Assembly (NCBI GenBank): GCA_009692585.1
Contig: SHYX01000009.1
Coordinates: forward strand, 50,857 to 114,856
Direction of reading: 5' to 3'
DNA: 64,000 bases
From: Myxococcales bacterium
Lineage (GTDB): Bacteria > Myxococcota > UBA796 > SXON01
The translations under genes were made by a program, and so were the position numbers. Shown in pieces: positions 8,688 to 19,105 of this stretch (position 1 is its first letter; each line of letters opens with the position of its first letter). Under the pieces are notes generated by a model. That model had not been told where the DNA came from and did no database searches. It saw nothing but the letters and a program-made list of their open reading frames with translations.

Positions 8688-8967
8688 ATCGGACTCCGTT
8701 TGCGGCCCGCGCGGCTAACCCGTCAGTGCGCCTCAGGCCAAGCGCCAAACGGTGTTCCTCAGAAGTCCGAGAAGTCGATCATGATCCTGCATTTTTCCAA
8801 AGGCCAAGGCCAAAGCGATCAAGATCGACGCCCGGCCCCCGCGTGGCGGACCGCGGGCTTGATGCCGATCCGCTCCATGGGGTAGGACTCCGTTGGCAGG
8901 CGGTGAGCAGCGGACACCACGAAGTCGTGGCGTGCCGGACCGCACCTCCACCGAGCGGGGCGACGGA
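8688..8967. other. rpmH-dnaA divergent intergenic region
   Basis: This 280-base gap must hold divergent promoters for rpmH and dnaA. It contains a relatively AT-rich patch around 8775-8830 with two GATC sites near 8788-8798 and another near 8818. No DnaA box within one mismatch of TTATCCACA was seen and no convincing -35/-10 pair could be fixed by eye. No gene is supported here. Confidence 0.4.
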
Positions 8968-10281
8968 ATGGACAACTCGTGGGAGCGCTTCTGCACTGCG
9001 CTGGAACATAGGATCGGCGCCCAAAACATGGAAATCTGGGTGCGTTCCGGGGCCATCCGCTTGGAGCACGAGGAGCCGGGTCGGGTGCGACTCCGCGCCG
9101 AAAACCGCGTCACCTACGAGTGGATCCGGGACAACTTCCTCACCGAGATCCGCGCGGCCTGGGAAGAGACGCAGGGGCGGGTCGTCTCGGTGGACATCAC
9201 CTGGGCTGGCGCCCCGCTGGAGGTAGACCCCCCCCAGCCGGCCCGCAGCCGCCGCGGCGCCAGCCACCTCGAACGCACCATGATCTTCGAAAACTTCGTC
9301 GTCGGCAAGTGCAACGAGTTCGCGCACAGCGTCGCGTGCGGCGTGGCCGATGCGCCCGGCGTCGCCTACAACCCGCTGTTCATCTACGGAAGCACCGGCC
9401 TCGGCAAGACCCACCTGATGCACAGCATCGGCAACCGCGTCGAGCGCCGCCTCGGAGGGGGCGTGCTGTACATGACGGGACAGCAGTTCTTCGACCAGAT
9501 GGTATCGGCCTTTCAGAACCGGACCATCCCCGAATTCAGGGAACGCTTTCGAACGGAAGTCGACGTGCTCCTGTTGGACGACGTCCAGTTCATCGCCGGA
9601 CGCGACCGGACTGCTGAAGAGGTCTTCTACGTCTTCGAGACCATGCTCAGCGCGCGCAAGCAGATCGTCCTGGCGGCCGACCAACCCCCCCAGGAGATCG
9701 GCAAGCTCGAGCCTCGGCTGCGCACGCGCTTTTCCCAGGGGTTGCTCGCCGATGTGCAACCTCCGGACGTAGAGACCATGATGGCGATCCTGGCGAAGAA
9801 GGCCGACGCGATGCATCTGGTCCTGCCGTCCGACGTCCAGTACACCATCGCCCAGCGCGTTCGCAACAGTGTCCGGGATGCGGAAGGGGTCCTCAATCGA
9901 CTGGCCGCGCTCCATGCCTTCTACGGGCGCCCGATCACCATGTCCTTCGTCATGGAGCGCATGGCCGACGTATTGCCGCGCGAAGCGCCTCCGCCCAGCG
10001 CCGACCTCATCATCGAGCGGGTTTCCGAGCACTACCACATCCGGGTCGTGGACATGCGCAGCGAACGGCGACCGGCCAACATCGCGCGCCCGCGCCAACT
10101 GGCGATGTACCTGTGCCGCACCGTCGCCCGCCTGTCGTTTCCGGAGATCGCCCGCTCCTTCGACCGAGACAACTCCACGGTCCAGTACGCCTGCAAGAAG
10201 GTGGCAGCCGACGTCAAGCGCGATCCGAACCTTCGCGCCGAGGTGGACATGCTCGAGAAGATCGTCCGAGGCGGAGAATGA
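8968..10281 (+). CDS. dnaA: Chromosomal replication initiator DnaA
   Basis: Binds DnaA boxes and melts oriC. The 437-residue protein has domain I (1-80), a short linker, an AAA+ core with Walker A GSTGLGKT (141-148) and Walker B LLLDD (201-205), and a C-terminal helix-turn-helix domain whose signature reads DRDNSTVQYACKKV, a slight variant of the usual DHTTVxHA pattern. The ATG at 8968 gives the normal N-terminus (WERFCTALE); an in-frame upstream extension lacks family features. The product can also act as a transcription factor, relevant to the DnaA boxes at 10.3 kb and 58.0 kb. Confidence 0.97.
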   Translation: MDNSWERFCTALEHRIGAQNMEIWVRSGAIRLEHEEPGRVRLRAENRVTYEWIRDNFLTEIRAAWEETQGRVVSVDITWAGAPLEVDPPQPARSRRGASHLERTMIFENFVVGKCNEFAHSVACGVADAPGVAYNPLFIYGSTGLGKTHLMHSIGNRVERRLGGGVLYMTGQQFFDQMVSAFQNRTIPEFRERFRTEVDVLLLDDVQFIAGRDRTAEEVFYVFETMLSARKQIVLAADQPPQEIGKLEPRLRTRFSQGLLADVQPPDVETMMAILAKKADAMHLVLPSDVQYTIAQRVRNSVRDAEGVLNRLAALHAFYGRPITMSFVMERMADVLPREAPPPSADLIIERVSEHYHIRVVDMRSERRPANIARPRQLAMYLCRTVARLSFPEIARSFDRDNSTVQYACKKVAADVKRDPNLRAEVDMLEKIVRGGE

Positions 10282-10293
10282 TGCGCGCCCCCT

Positions 10294-10302
10294 TGTGGAT
10301 AA
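10294..10302 (-). promoter_or_regulatory. Consensus DnaA box
   Basis: TTATCCACA on the minus strand, an exact match to the consensus, 13 bases after the dnaA stop. Confidence 0.75.
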
Positions 10303-10471
10303 GTCTGCGCGGCGAATATGGACAAGGGGCGGGGCGCCTGGGCATGACTCGACGCGCCCGTGGCCGGCGGCGAGGCGCCCCCCGTCGCTATGGAAAACTC
10401 GGGGGGAGTCTCGGCGGATATCCCTGTAGTTGTGCAGGGCACCTACGTAGATTCAACCGATTGAATTTTCA

Positions 10472-10480
10472 TTATCCATA
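10472..10480 (+). promoter_or_regulatory. Near-consensus DnaA box
   Basis: TTATCCATA, one mismatch from TTATCCACA, inside the AT-rich part of the dnaA-dnaN gap just after the ATTCAA/TTGAAT inverted repeat. Confidence 0.6.
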
Positions 10481-10557
10481 CTCTCCGCAGCCCTTTGTTA
10501 GTAGCATCAACTGATCACAGATCAGTATACAAGGAACCCCTTGACTCCCGGACTCCC

Positions 10558-11673
10558 ATGGACCTGCTGATCCACCGCGACGAACTGGTGCGCGCGCTCG
10601 CCCGCGCTCAGGGCATCGTCGAAAAACGGCCTACACACGCCATCCTCAGCGCCGTGCTGCTCCAAGCCAGCCCGGAAGGCCTGCGGGCCACTGCCACCGA
10701 CAAGACCATGACGGTCCTCGCTGACTACACGGCCACCGTACGCACCCCGGGCCAGGTCGCGGTCGACGCGGGCAATCTCTTTCAGATCGCCAAGGTGCTC
10801 TCGGGCGACATCGTGACCCTCAGCCTCACCGACAACGGCCGGCTCGAGGTACGAGCGGGAGCCTCGATCTTCAAACTATCTACCTTCAACGCGTCGGATT
10901 TCCCGGTTACTCCGGCGCTCGACCAGGCGCGGGCACTGACGATGGACGCTGCGGCCTTGCGACGAGTGATCGACCGGGTCCACTTCGCAGTCGCGCCCGA
11001 CGACAATCGGTACGGGCTCAACGGAGCTCATGTCGAGGACACCGCGTCGGCGTCCGGGCCGGTGGTGCGCTTTGTCGGCACCGACGGCAACCGTCTGTGT
11101 TGGGCCCAGGCTTCCTACACAGGCGAACTGGGCATCGGGCGCCGAATGTTATTGCCTCGCAAGGGTCTCGGCGAGCTTCGAAAGCTCATCGAGGGATACG
11201 ACGGCGAGGTCAGCATCGCGTTTGGCGACCGGGCGGCGTTGGTACAATACCCCGGGGTGATGGTCCACATCCGCTTGTTGGAGGCGGACTTTCCGGATTA
11301 CCGGCAGGTGCTTCCCACCGGATTCAAGCGGCGTGCGGTGGTGGATCGGGATGTCCTCCGCGAGGCGCTTCGCCGCGTGTCCATCCTCGCGGCCGACGCG
11401 ACCAACTCGGTGCGATTCCAGCTGTCCGCCGAAGGCCTCGTGCTCTCGGCTCGGAAGTTGGACGCCGGCGATTCCCGTGAGGATGTTGCGGTGGAACTGA
11501 CCGGGGAGCCGATCAGCATGGGCTTCAACGCGCGGTTCGTCATCGAGGTGCTCGGTGCCATGGAGGGGAGCCGGGTCTCGCTGGAACTCGGCGACGCGCT
11601 TTCGCCGTGCATCCTCAAGGACATGGACGACGACGACGCGTTGTTCGTCGTGATGCCCGTTCGCTTGGACTGA
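10558..11673 (+). CDS. dnaN: DNA polymerase III beta subunit (sliding clamp)
   Basis: Ring-shaped processivity factor that tethers DNA polymerase III to DNA. At 371 residues it is a normal beta clamp, starting MDLLIHRDELVRALARAQGIVEKRPTHAIL in family style and ending MPVRLD, with the conserved MPVR C-terminus. The ATG at 10558 is chosen over an in-frame upstream start at 10495, which lies in the AT-rich origin region and adds non-family sequence. It is followed at 10 bases by recF. Confidence 0.96.
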   Translation: MDLLIHRDELVRALARAQGIVEKRPTHAILSAVLLQASPEGLRATATDKTMTVLADYTATVRTPGQVAVDAGNLFQIAKVLSGDIVTLSLTDNGRLEVRAGASIFKLSTFNASDFPVTPALDQARALTMDAAALRRVIDRVHFAVAPDDNRYGLNGAHVEDTASASGPVVRFVGTDGNRLCWAQASYTGELGIGRRMLLPRKGLGELRKLIEGYDGEVSIAFGDRAALVQYPGVMVHIRLLEADFPDYRQVLPTGFKRRAVVDRDVLREALRRVSILAADATNSVRFQLSAEGLVLSARKLDAGDSREDVAVELTGEPISMGFNARFVIEVLGAMEGSRVSLELGDALSPCILKDMDDDDALFVVMPVRLD

Positions 11674-11683
11674 GGCGGTCTCG

Positions 11684-12754
11684 TTGCGCCTGCTGCGAAT
11701 ACAGGCGCACGCCTTCCGCAACCTGGGCACCGAGGTGCTGGACGTGAATGCGCCCTTCGTGGCGTTCTGCGGTGCCAACGGGCAGGGGAAGACCAACTGG
11801 CTGGAGGCGATCGCGGCGCTGGGCACCTTGCGCAGCTTCCGCACCACCAAGACCGCGGAACTCCTCCGTTTCGGCGCTGTAGACGCGCTCGTCGAAGGCG
11901 TGGTCCGGTCGGAGGGAATGACCCGCCGGTACCGGATCGCCTGGACCGAGGCCGGCCGCACCTTGCACCGAGAAGACCGTACCGTGGATGCGGTGGGTTG
12001 GCTTCGGAGCTTCCGCGCGGCGTGGTTCGTCCCCGGGGACGTGGCCCCGATCCGAGGCGAACCGGCGTTGCGCCGCGCCATGCTCGATCGGGCCGCGTTG
12101 ACGCTCGACCCCAGCTACCTGGCGGTGGCGCAGCAGATGCGCCGCGCGTTGGACCACAAGGGTGCGCTTCTCAGGGGCGGCGCCGCGGACGGGCCGACGT
12201 TGGACGCGATCGATGGGCAGGTGGCGGCGCTCGCGGTGCGGACGGTGTCGCGACGGATGGATGCCGTCGCGCAGATGGCACCACACTTTCGCTCCTTCTA
12301 CAAAGAATTTTGTGGAGACGACGATGCGGTCACCGTCCGCTACCGGCCACAGGTGGTCGGCGATGAAGAGCATCGAATGCAGATGATGTTGGCGGCGCGC
12401 CCCCAGGAGCGCGAGCAGCGGCGGGTGCTCGTCGGCCCTCATCGCGACGACTTGGAGTTCGGACTGCGAGGGAAGCCGGCGCGTGCCTTCGCGTCTCAAG
12501 GGCAGGCCCGTTCACTGGTCATGGCGTGGAAGCTGGCGGAGTTGGCGTGTGCCCGGAGCGCGGACGAGACCCCGCTCTTCCTCGTCGACGACCTTGGGAG
12601 TGAGCTGGATCCGGAACGAACCAGCCGGCTGGTTCGGGTGGTGAGCGAGTTGGGCGCCCAGGTGTTCGTGACGACGACCGATGCACGTTTCCTGCCGGCC
12701 ACGGTCGCGGAGTTGCGGGTCTTCCGGGTCGAGGCCGGCGTGGCGACGCCGTGA
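11684..12754 (+). CDS. recF: DNA replication and repair protein RecF
   Basis: SMC-like ATPase that loads RecA at gaps with RecO and RecR. 356 residues. Walker A GANGQGKT (30-37), ABC-type signature ASQGQARSLVMAWKLAEL and Walker B LFLVDDLGSELD are all visible. The start is a TTG at 11684, giving the typical N-terminus LRLLRIQAHAFRNL. It lies in the classic dnaA-dnaN-recF-gyrB order. Confidence 0.95.
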   Translation: MRLLRIQAHAFRNLGTEVLDVNAPFVAFCGANGQGKTNWLEAIAALGTLRSFRTTKTAELLRFGAVDALVEGVVRSEGMTRRYRIAWTEAGRTLHREDRTVDAVGWLRSFRAAWFVPGDVAPIRGEPALRRAMLDRAALTLDPSYLAVAQQMRRALDHKGALLRGGAADGPTLDAIDGQVAALAVRTVSRRMDAVAQMAPHFRSFYKEFCGDDDAVTVRYRPQVVGDEEHRMQMMLAARPQEREQRRVLVGPHRDDLEFGLRGKPARAFASQGQARSLVMAWKLAELACARSADETPLFLVDDLGSELDPERTSRLVRVVSELGAQVFVTTTDARFLPATVAELRVFRVEAGVATP

Positions 12755-15292
<2,538 letters not shown>

Positions 15293-15303
15293 GGAGGGCG
15301 GGC

Positions 15304-16296
15304 ATGGCGCGCAGTCGTATCGCGGGCATGGGTCACTTCGTGCCGGCCCGGGTCGTCACCAACGCCGAGCTCGGCCAGTACATGGAGACCTCCGACGAGT
15401 GGATCCACCAACGTTCCGGCATTCGGGAACGCCGGTGGGTCGCCGGAAACGTCGGCGCCAGCGAGCTTGCGGAGCCCGCGGCGCTGGCCGCCCTGGCGGA
15501 GGCGGGGCGTACGCCGGCCGACGTCGACCTGATCCTGTTCGCGACGCTGTCGCCCGACCTCAATTTCCCGGGCAGCGGCTGCCTCTTGGGCGCACGCCTC
15601 GGCATCCCCGGGATCGCCGCGATGGACATCCGCACGCAATGCACCGGATTCCTCTACAGCCTCGCCACCGCCGATGCGATGGTGCGGTCCGGCATGGCCC
15701 GGTGCGTGCTGGTGGTCGGCTCGGAGGTGCATTCGTCAGGGCTGGACCTCAGCACCAGGGGTCGCGATGTCAGCGTGCTCTTCGGCGATGGCGCCGGCGC
15801 TGCGGTGGTGGTGGCGAGTGAGGACAGCTCGATGCTCCTCGACCACGAGCTGCACGCCGACGGTCGGTATGCCGAAATCCTGATGGTCGAAGCTCCGGCG
15901 AGCCGGCTCCAGCCCCGGCTTACCAAGGAAATGATGGATGAAGGACGGCATTTTCCGAAGATGGACGGCAAGGCGGTGTTCAAACACGCGGTCGAGAAGT
16001 TGCCCGCCCTGGTGCATTCGATCGTGGGTCGCAACGGGTACACGCTCGACGACATAGCGGTCCTGGTGCCGCACCAGGCCAACATGAGGATCAACGAGCT
16101 CGTGGCGAGGAACCTGGGTCTTCCCCCTGAACGGGTGGTCCACAACATCCAGAAATACGGCAACACCACCGCGGCCAGCATCCCCATTGCGCTCCACGAG
16201 GCGGTGCTCGAGGGCCGCATTCGGAAGGGTGACCTGGTGCTGCTCGCCGGGCTGGGTGCTGGACTGACGTGGGGCGCCAGCCTCGTGCGCTGGTAG
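15304..16296 (+). CDS. fabH: Beta-ketoacyl-ACP synthase III
   Basis: Starts fatty-acid chains by condensing an acyl-CoA with malonyl-ACP. The catalytic triad is visible: Cys113 (QCTGF), His257 (VPHQANMRI) and Asn287 (KYGNTTAAS). 330 residues, normal length. It has a good ribosome site (GAGGAGG) and follows gyrB by 11 bases. A role in a specialised lipid or branched-chain pathway cannot be excluded, since FabH-like paralogues share the triad. Confidence 0.9.
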   Translation: MARSRIAGMGHFVPARVVTNAELGQYMETSDEWIHQRSGIRERRWVAGNVGASELAEPAALAALAEAGRTPADVDLILFATLSPDLNFPGSGCLLGARLGIPGIAAMDIRTQCTGFLYSLATADAMVRSGMARCVLVVGSEVHSSGLDLSTRGRDVSVLFGDGAGAAVVVASEDSSMLLDHELHADGRYAEILMVEAPASRLQPRLTKEMMDEGRHFPKMDGKAVFKHAVEKLPALVHSIVGRNGYTLDDIAVLVPHQANMRINELVARNLGLPPERVVHNIQKYGNTTAASIPIALHEAVLEGRIRKGDLVLLAGLGAGLTWGASLVRW

Positions 16297-16297
16297 C

Positions 16298-17242
16298 ATG
16301 ACCGGTGACGCGAGCGCGCTTTTCCGCTCCCGCGTGCTCTTCGTCTCGGGCAAGGGCGGCGCGGGAAAGACCACGACGGCGGCGGCGGTGGGTCGCGTCG
16401 CCGCGGCGATGGGGCGCCGTACGCTCGTGATGGAGGTGGACAACCATCACCCGAGCCTGCCCGCCATCTTCGGGAAGCCCGCCAGGTACCAACCCACCGA
16501 GGTCGAGCCCAACCTGTGGATCGCCAACACCGAGTGGCAGCCGGCGCTGGAGGACTGGGTGGAGAGCATCGTCTCGATGCGACGGCTGGTCCGACTCATC
16601 ATGAAGAATCGCGTGGTCTCGCTGTTCTTGCAGGTGACGCCGGGAGCACGTGACCTGGTCATGCTCTGGCGGGTCAACGAGATGGCGAAGTCCTTCGATC
16701 TGGTGGTCGTCGACATGCCGGCTTCGGGAAACGCCGTCGCGATGTTGAGCGTTCCGATGACCGCCGAACGGCTCTTCCCCAGTGGCCCCATCCGCAGCTG
16801 CGCCGATGCGCTCCTCGCGATGGTGGCGCGCCCCGATACCAACCTCGTGCTGGTCGCCTTGCCAGAAGAGATGGTGGTCAACGAGACCCTCGAGACGCTC
16901 CAGCGCCTGCAGACCGGCATGCCGAGCCTGCGGGTGCCGATCCTCTTGTTGAACCGGGCGTCGATGCCCACGCTGTCTGAGCGGGAGAGGTCCCTGCTGC
17001 GGGCGCTGGAGCGGGAGTTCACCGCCGGGGCCGCCGGCGAGGTACTCGAAGCCGGGGCGTGGGAGGAGGGGCTGGAGGCCGCTACCGGGGAGGCGCTGTC
17101 GCGCTTGACGGAGGCCCAGCGGCCGGTGATCGTGCTGCCCGCGCTTCCGCGAAACGACGGCGCCCGTCGGGTCGCCGCGCAGGTCGCGTCGGCATTCGCG
17201 CGCGGCGCCGGGCTGCGCGTCACGCTGCGCGCGGGCGCGTGA
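16298..17242 (+). CDS. ArsA/Get3-family ATPase, first copy
   Basis: Deviant-Walker P-loop ATPase of the anion-transporting ATPase family. The P-loop is SGKGGAGKTTT (about 17-27) with the signature Lys, followed by LVMEVDNHHPSLPAIF and the switch segment VVVDMPASGNAVAML. At 314 residues it is a single-domain form. It starts one base after the fabH stop and its own stop overlaps the next gene by one base. Arsenic resistance is unlikely because no arsB, arsC or arsR is nearby. Such tandem single-domain pairs may act as a heterodimer in protein targeting or motility (inference). Confidence 0.8.
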   Translation: MTGDASALFRSRVLFVSGKGGAGKTTTAAAVGRVAAAMGRRTLVMEVDNHHPSLPAIFGKPARYQPTEVEPNLWIANTEWQPALEDWVESIVSMRRLVRLIMKNRVVSLFLQVTPGARDLVMLWRVNEMAKSFDLVVVDMPASGNAVAMLSVPMTAERLFPSGPIRSCADALLAMVARPDTNLVLVALPEEMVVNETLETLQRLQTGMPSLRVPILLLNRASMPTLSERERSLLRALEREFTAGAAGEVLEAGAWEEGLEAATGEALSRLTEAQRPVIVLPALPRNDGARRVAAQVASAFARGAGLRVTLRAGA

Positions 17243-18354
17243 TGCGCATCGGCGAGCTGCTGCAGACCCGAACGCTCGTGGTCTGCGTGGGGTCGGGCGG
17301 CGTGGGAAAGACCACCACCGCGGCTTCGTTGGCGCTGTGCGGTGCGCAGGCCGGTCGCCGCGCTCTGGTGCTCACCATCGACCCTGCCCGACGCCTGGCG
17401 AACTCGCTAGGCCTTTCTGAGATCGGGAATCATGAGCATCGGATCCTGCTCCCCGACGATTGCCCCGGCGAGCTCTGGGCGATGATGCTCGACGCGCCGT
17501 CGACCTTCGACGACGTCATCCGCCGTGTGGCGCCGAACGAGGCGGCGCGCGAGGCCATCTACGCGAATCGGATCTACCGGTCCATCGCGGCGAGCTTCTC
17601 CGGGAGCCACGAGTACATGGCGACGGAGCGCCTGTTCGATGTCGTCCAGAGCGGTCGCTACGATCTCGTCGTTCTGGACACGCCGCCCGTGAAAAACGCC
17701 CTGGATTTCCTCGACGCTCCCGGGCGGTTGGCCCGATTCCTCGACAAGCAGGTCATGAAGCGGCTGCTGACTCCCCACGAGGAAGAAGCTGGCTTCCTAG
17801 GCGGCCTCGTCGCCGGGACCACCGCGGTGGTCTATCGTCTGCTCGGGCACATCTTCGGAGACGCCTTCCTCGGCGACATTGCCGCGTTCTTCTCGTTGTT
17901 CAAGGACCTCTACGATGGGTTCCGCGTCCGTCATGAAGCGGTGGAGCGCATGTTCGTGGACCCCAGCACGGCGTTCATCGTGGTGGCGGCGCCGACCGAG
18001 CCGTCGATCGAGGTCGCCAACTTTTTCTTCGCCGAGCTGCGCGCCCGCGGTCTGCCGTTCGCGGCGCTGGTCGTGAATCAGGTGCATCACGCCTCTTTCG
18101 CCACTCCGGATGTGGAGGCGCTGATGGGCGCTCGGGCCCGCGAACTCGACACGGGGGTGTCCGGCCCCCTGCTGGCCCGCCTCGGCGCCGCGCACAGCCG
18201 ACTCGTGGCGCTGGCGGGGCTGGAGGCGCGCCGAGTCACGCAGCTCCGAGGCCAGGCGGGTCGCGGAGTGGCCGTGCACGTCGTGCCCCGGATGCGTGAC
18301 GAGGTGCACGACCTGCCCTCGTTGGCCGCGCTTCATCCCTTCCTGGTCCGCTGA
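17242..18354 (+). CDS. ArsA/Get3-family ATPase, second copy
   Basis: Second member of the pair: P-loop GSGGVGKTTTAASL, then the switch I-type LTIDPARRLANSLGL typical of ArsA/Get3, and VVLDTPPVKNALDFLDAP as switch II. 370 residues. The ATG at 17242 shares one base with the preceding TGA, indicating translational coupling; longer in-frame starts would run back through the first gene. This copy keeps the DPA and DTPP elements of true ArsA proteins more clearly than the first copy. Confidence 0.85.
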   Translation: MRIGELLQTRTLVVCVGSGGVGKTTTAASLALCGAQAGRRALVLTIDPARRLANSLGLSEIGNHEHRILLPDDCPGELWAMMLDAPSTFDDVIRRVAPNEAAREAIYANRIYRSIAASFSGSHEYMATERLFDVVQSGRYDLVVLDTPPVKNALDFLDAPGRLARFLDKQVMKRLLTPHEEEAGFLGGLVAGTTAVVYRLLGHIFGDAFLGDIAAFFSLFKDLYDGFRVRHEAVERMFVDPSTAFIVVAAPTEPSIEVANFFFAELRARGLPFAALVVNQVHHASFATPDVEALMGARARELDTGVSGPLLARLGAAHSRLVALAGLEARRVTQLRGQAGRGVAVHVVPRMRDEVHDLPSLAALHPFLVR

Positions 18355-18416
18355 GCAGCCGACTGCACCATCCGGTGGTCGGTGTATGTTAGCTGCGGCA
18401 CCACCGCGGAGGCGCC

Positions 18417-18992
18417 GTGCTCTCTTCCCTGCTCGTAGCGATTTCGTTGACTGGCTTCGCCTCGGCGGCGACGTTGGAGCCTCAGGTACGGATTCATCTC
18501 GGCGCGAACTACGTCGGGGGTCCGGCACCGTTCGGGGTGTCGGCCGGCATGGACGCCCGGCTGACCCGCTTGGTCGGGATCGATCTCGGCGGCTTTGTCA
18601 CGCCGGGGACGATTGCCGAGGAGGATCGGATCACACGCTCGAACAACGCCGACTACTTCTCCCTTCGTCACGGAATCTATTTCGCGCCGGGGCTCCGGAT
18701 TCCGCATCCCCAGCCGAGGCGGTGGGCGTGGGAGATCTTCATCCGCGCCGGCGCTGGCGCCGTCTGGTACGCCGATACCAAGCCAGGGGCCTACTCGCTG
18801 GACGGTGATGAGTACCCCGTCACCGCCGCGATGGGCGGTATGGGCGGCGCCGATGCGTTCGTCCGCGTCGGCATATGGGGGGTGCGCGTCGCCGGTCGGG
18901 CATGGCTGTACGAGGGCCAGCATCCGCAGTCGTCGACACCCGCCCTGCTCGTGCAGCCTCAGGTCAGTCTGGAGGGCATCGTTCAGTTCTGA
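18417..18992 (+). CDS. Small exported beta-barrel-like protein
   Basis: 191 residues beginning with a signal peptide (MLSSLLVAISLTGFASA). The rest alternates hydrophobic and polar residues with many Gly and aromatic positions and ends in QVSLEGIVQF, a C-terminal Phe as in outer-membrane barrels. An 8- to 10-strand barrel is inferred. The start is GTG at 18417 with GGAG upstream. No specific family recognised. Confidence 0.65.
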   Translation: MLSSLLVAISLTGFASAATLEPQVRIHLGANYVGGPAPFGVSAGMDARLTRLVGIDLGGFVTPGTIAEEDRITRSNNADYFSLRHGIYFAPGLRIPHPQPRRWAWEIFIRAGAGAVWYADTKPGAYSLDGDEYPVTAAMGGMGGADAFVRVGIWGVRVAGRAWLYEGQHPQSSTPALLVQPQVSLEGIVQF

Positions 18993-19040
18993 TCACGTCG
19001 GTCACTTGACAAGTTGTCGTTGATCGATCAATCTCTGCAA

Positions 19041-19070
19041 GGCGGCGGTCTCTTTCCGTCGCCGTTTGTT
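19041..19070 (+). terminator. Hairpin with T-rich tail before the RRM gene
   Basis: GGCGGCGG (19041-19048) pairs with CCGTCGCC (19056-19063), eight pairs with one G-T wobble around a 7-base loop, followed by GTTTGTT. It could terminate transcripts of the barrel gene or act as an attenuator in the leader of the RRM gene. A TTGACA (19006-19011) lies just upstream, but no good -10 follows it. Confidence 0.4.
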
Positions 19071-19105
19071 CCTGACTCTACAACAACCCTGGACTGATTC
19101 CGCGA

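Larger units (their letters stand above)
10282..10557. other. Putative replication origin (oriC) between dnaA and dnaN
   Basis: This gap ends in a stretch markedly more AT-rich than the rest of the window (about 10440-10535). Candidate DnaA boxes: a perfect TTATCCACA on the minus strand at 10294-10302; TTATCCATA on the plus strand at 10472-10480 (one mismatch); and two weaker minus-strand sites with two mismatches at 10317-10325 and 10389-10397. Inverted repeats: ATTCAA/TTGAAT at 10451-10466, ACTGAT/ATCAGT at 10510-10526 (holding two GATC sites), and the palindrome CTACGTAG at 10443-10450. Position, boxes and AT-rich unwinding-type sequence together support oriC; origin activity itself is inferred. 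Confidence 0.7.

Noticed and set aside
16298..18354. Arsenite efflux operon
   Set aside because: Only ArsA-type ATPases are present; no arsB, arsC, arsD or arsR.
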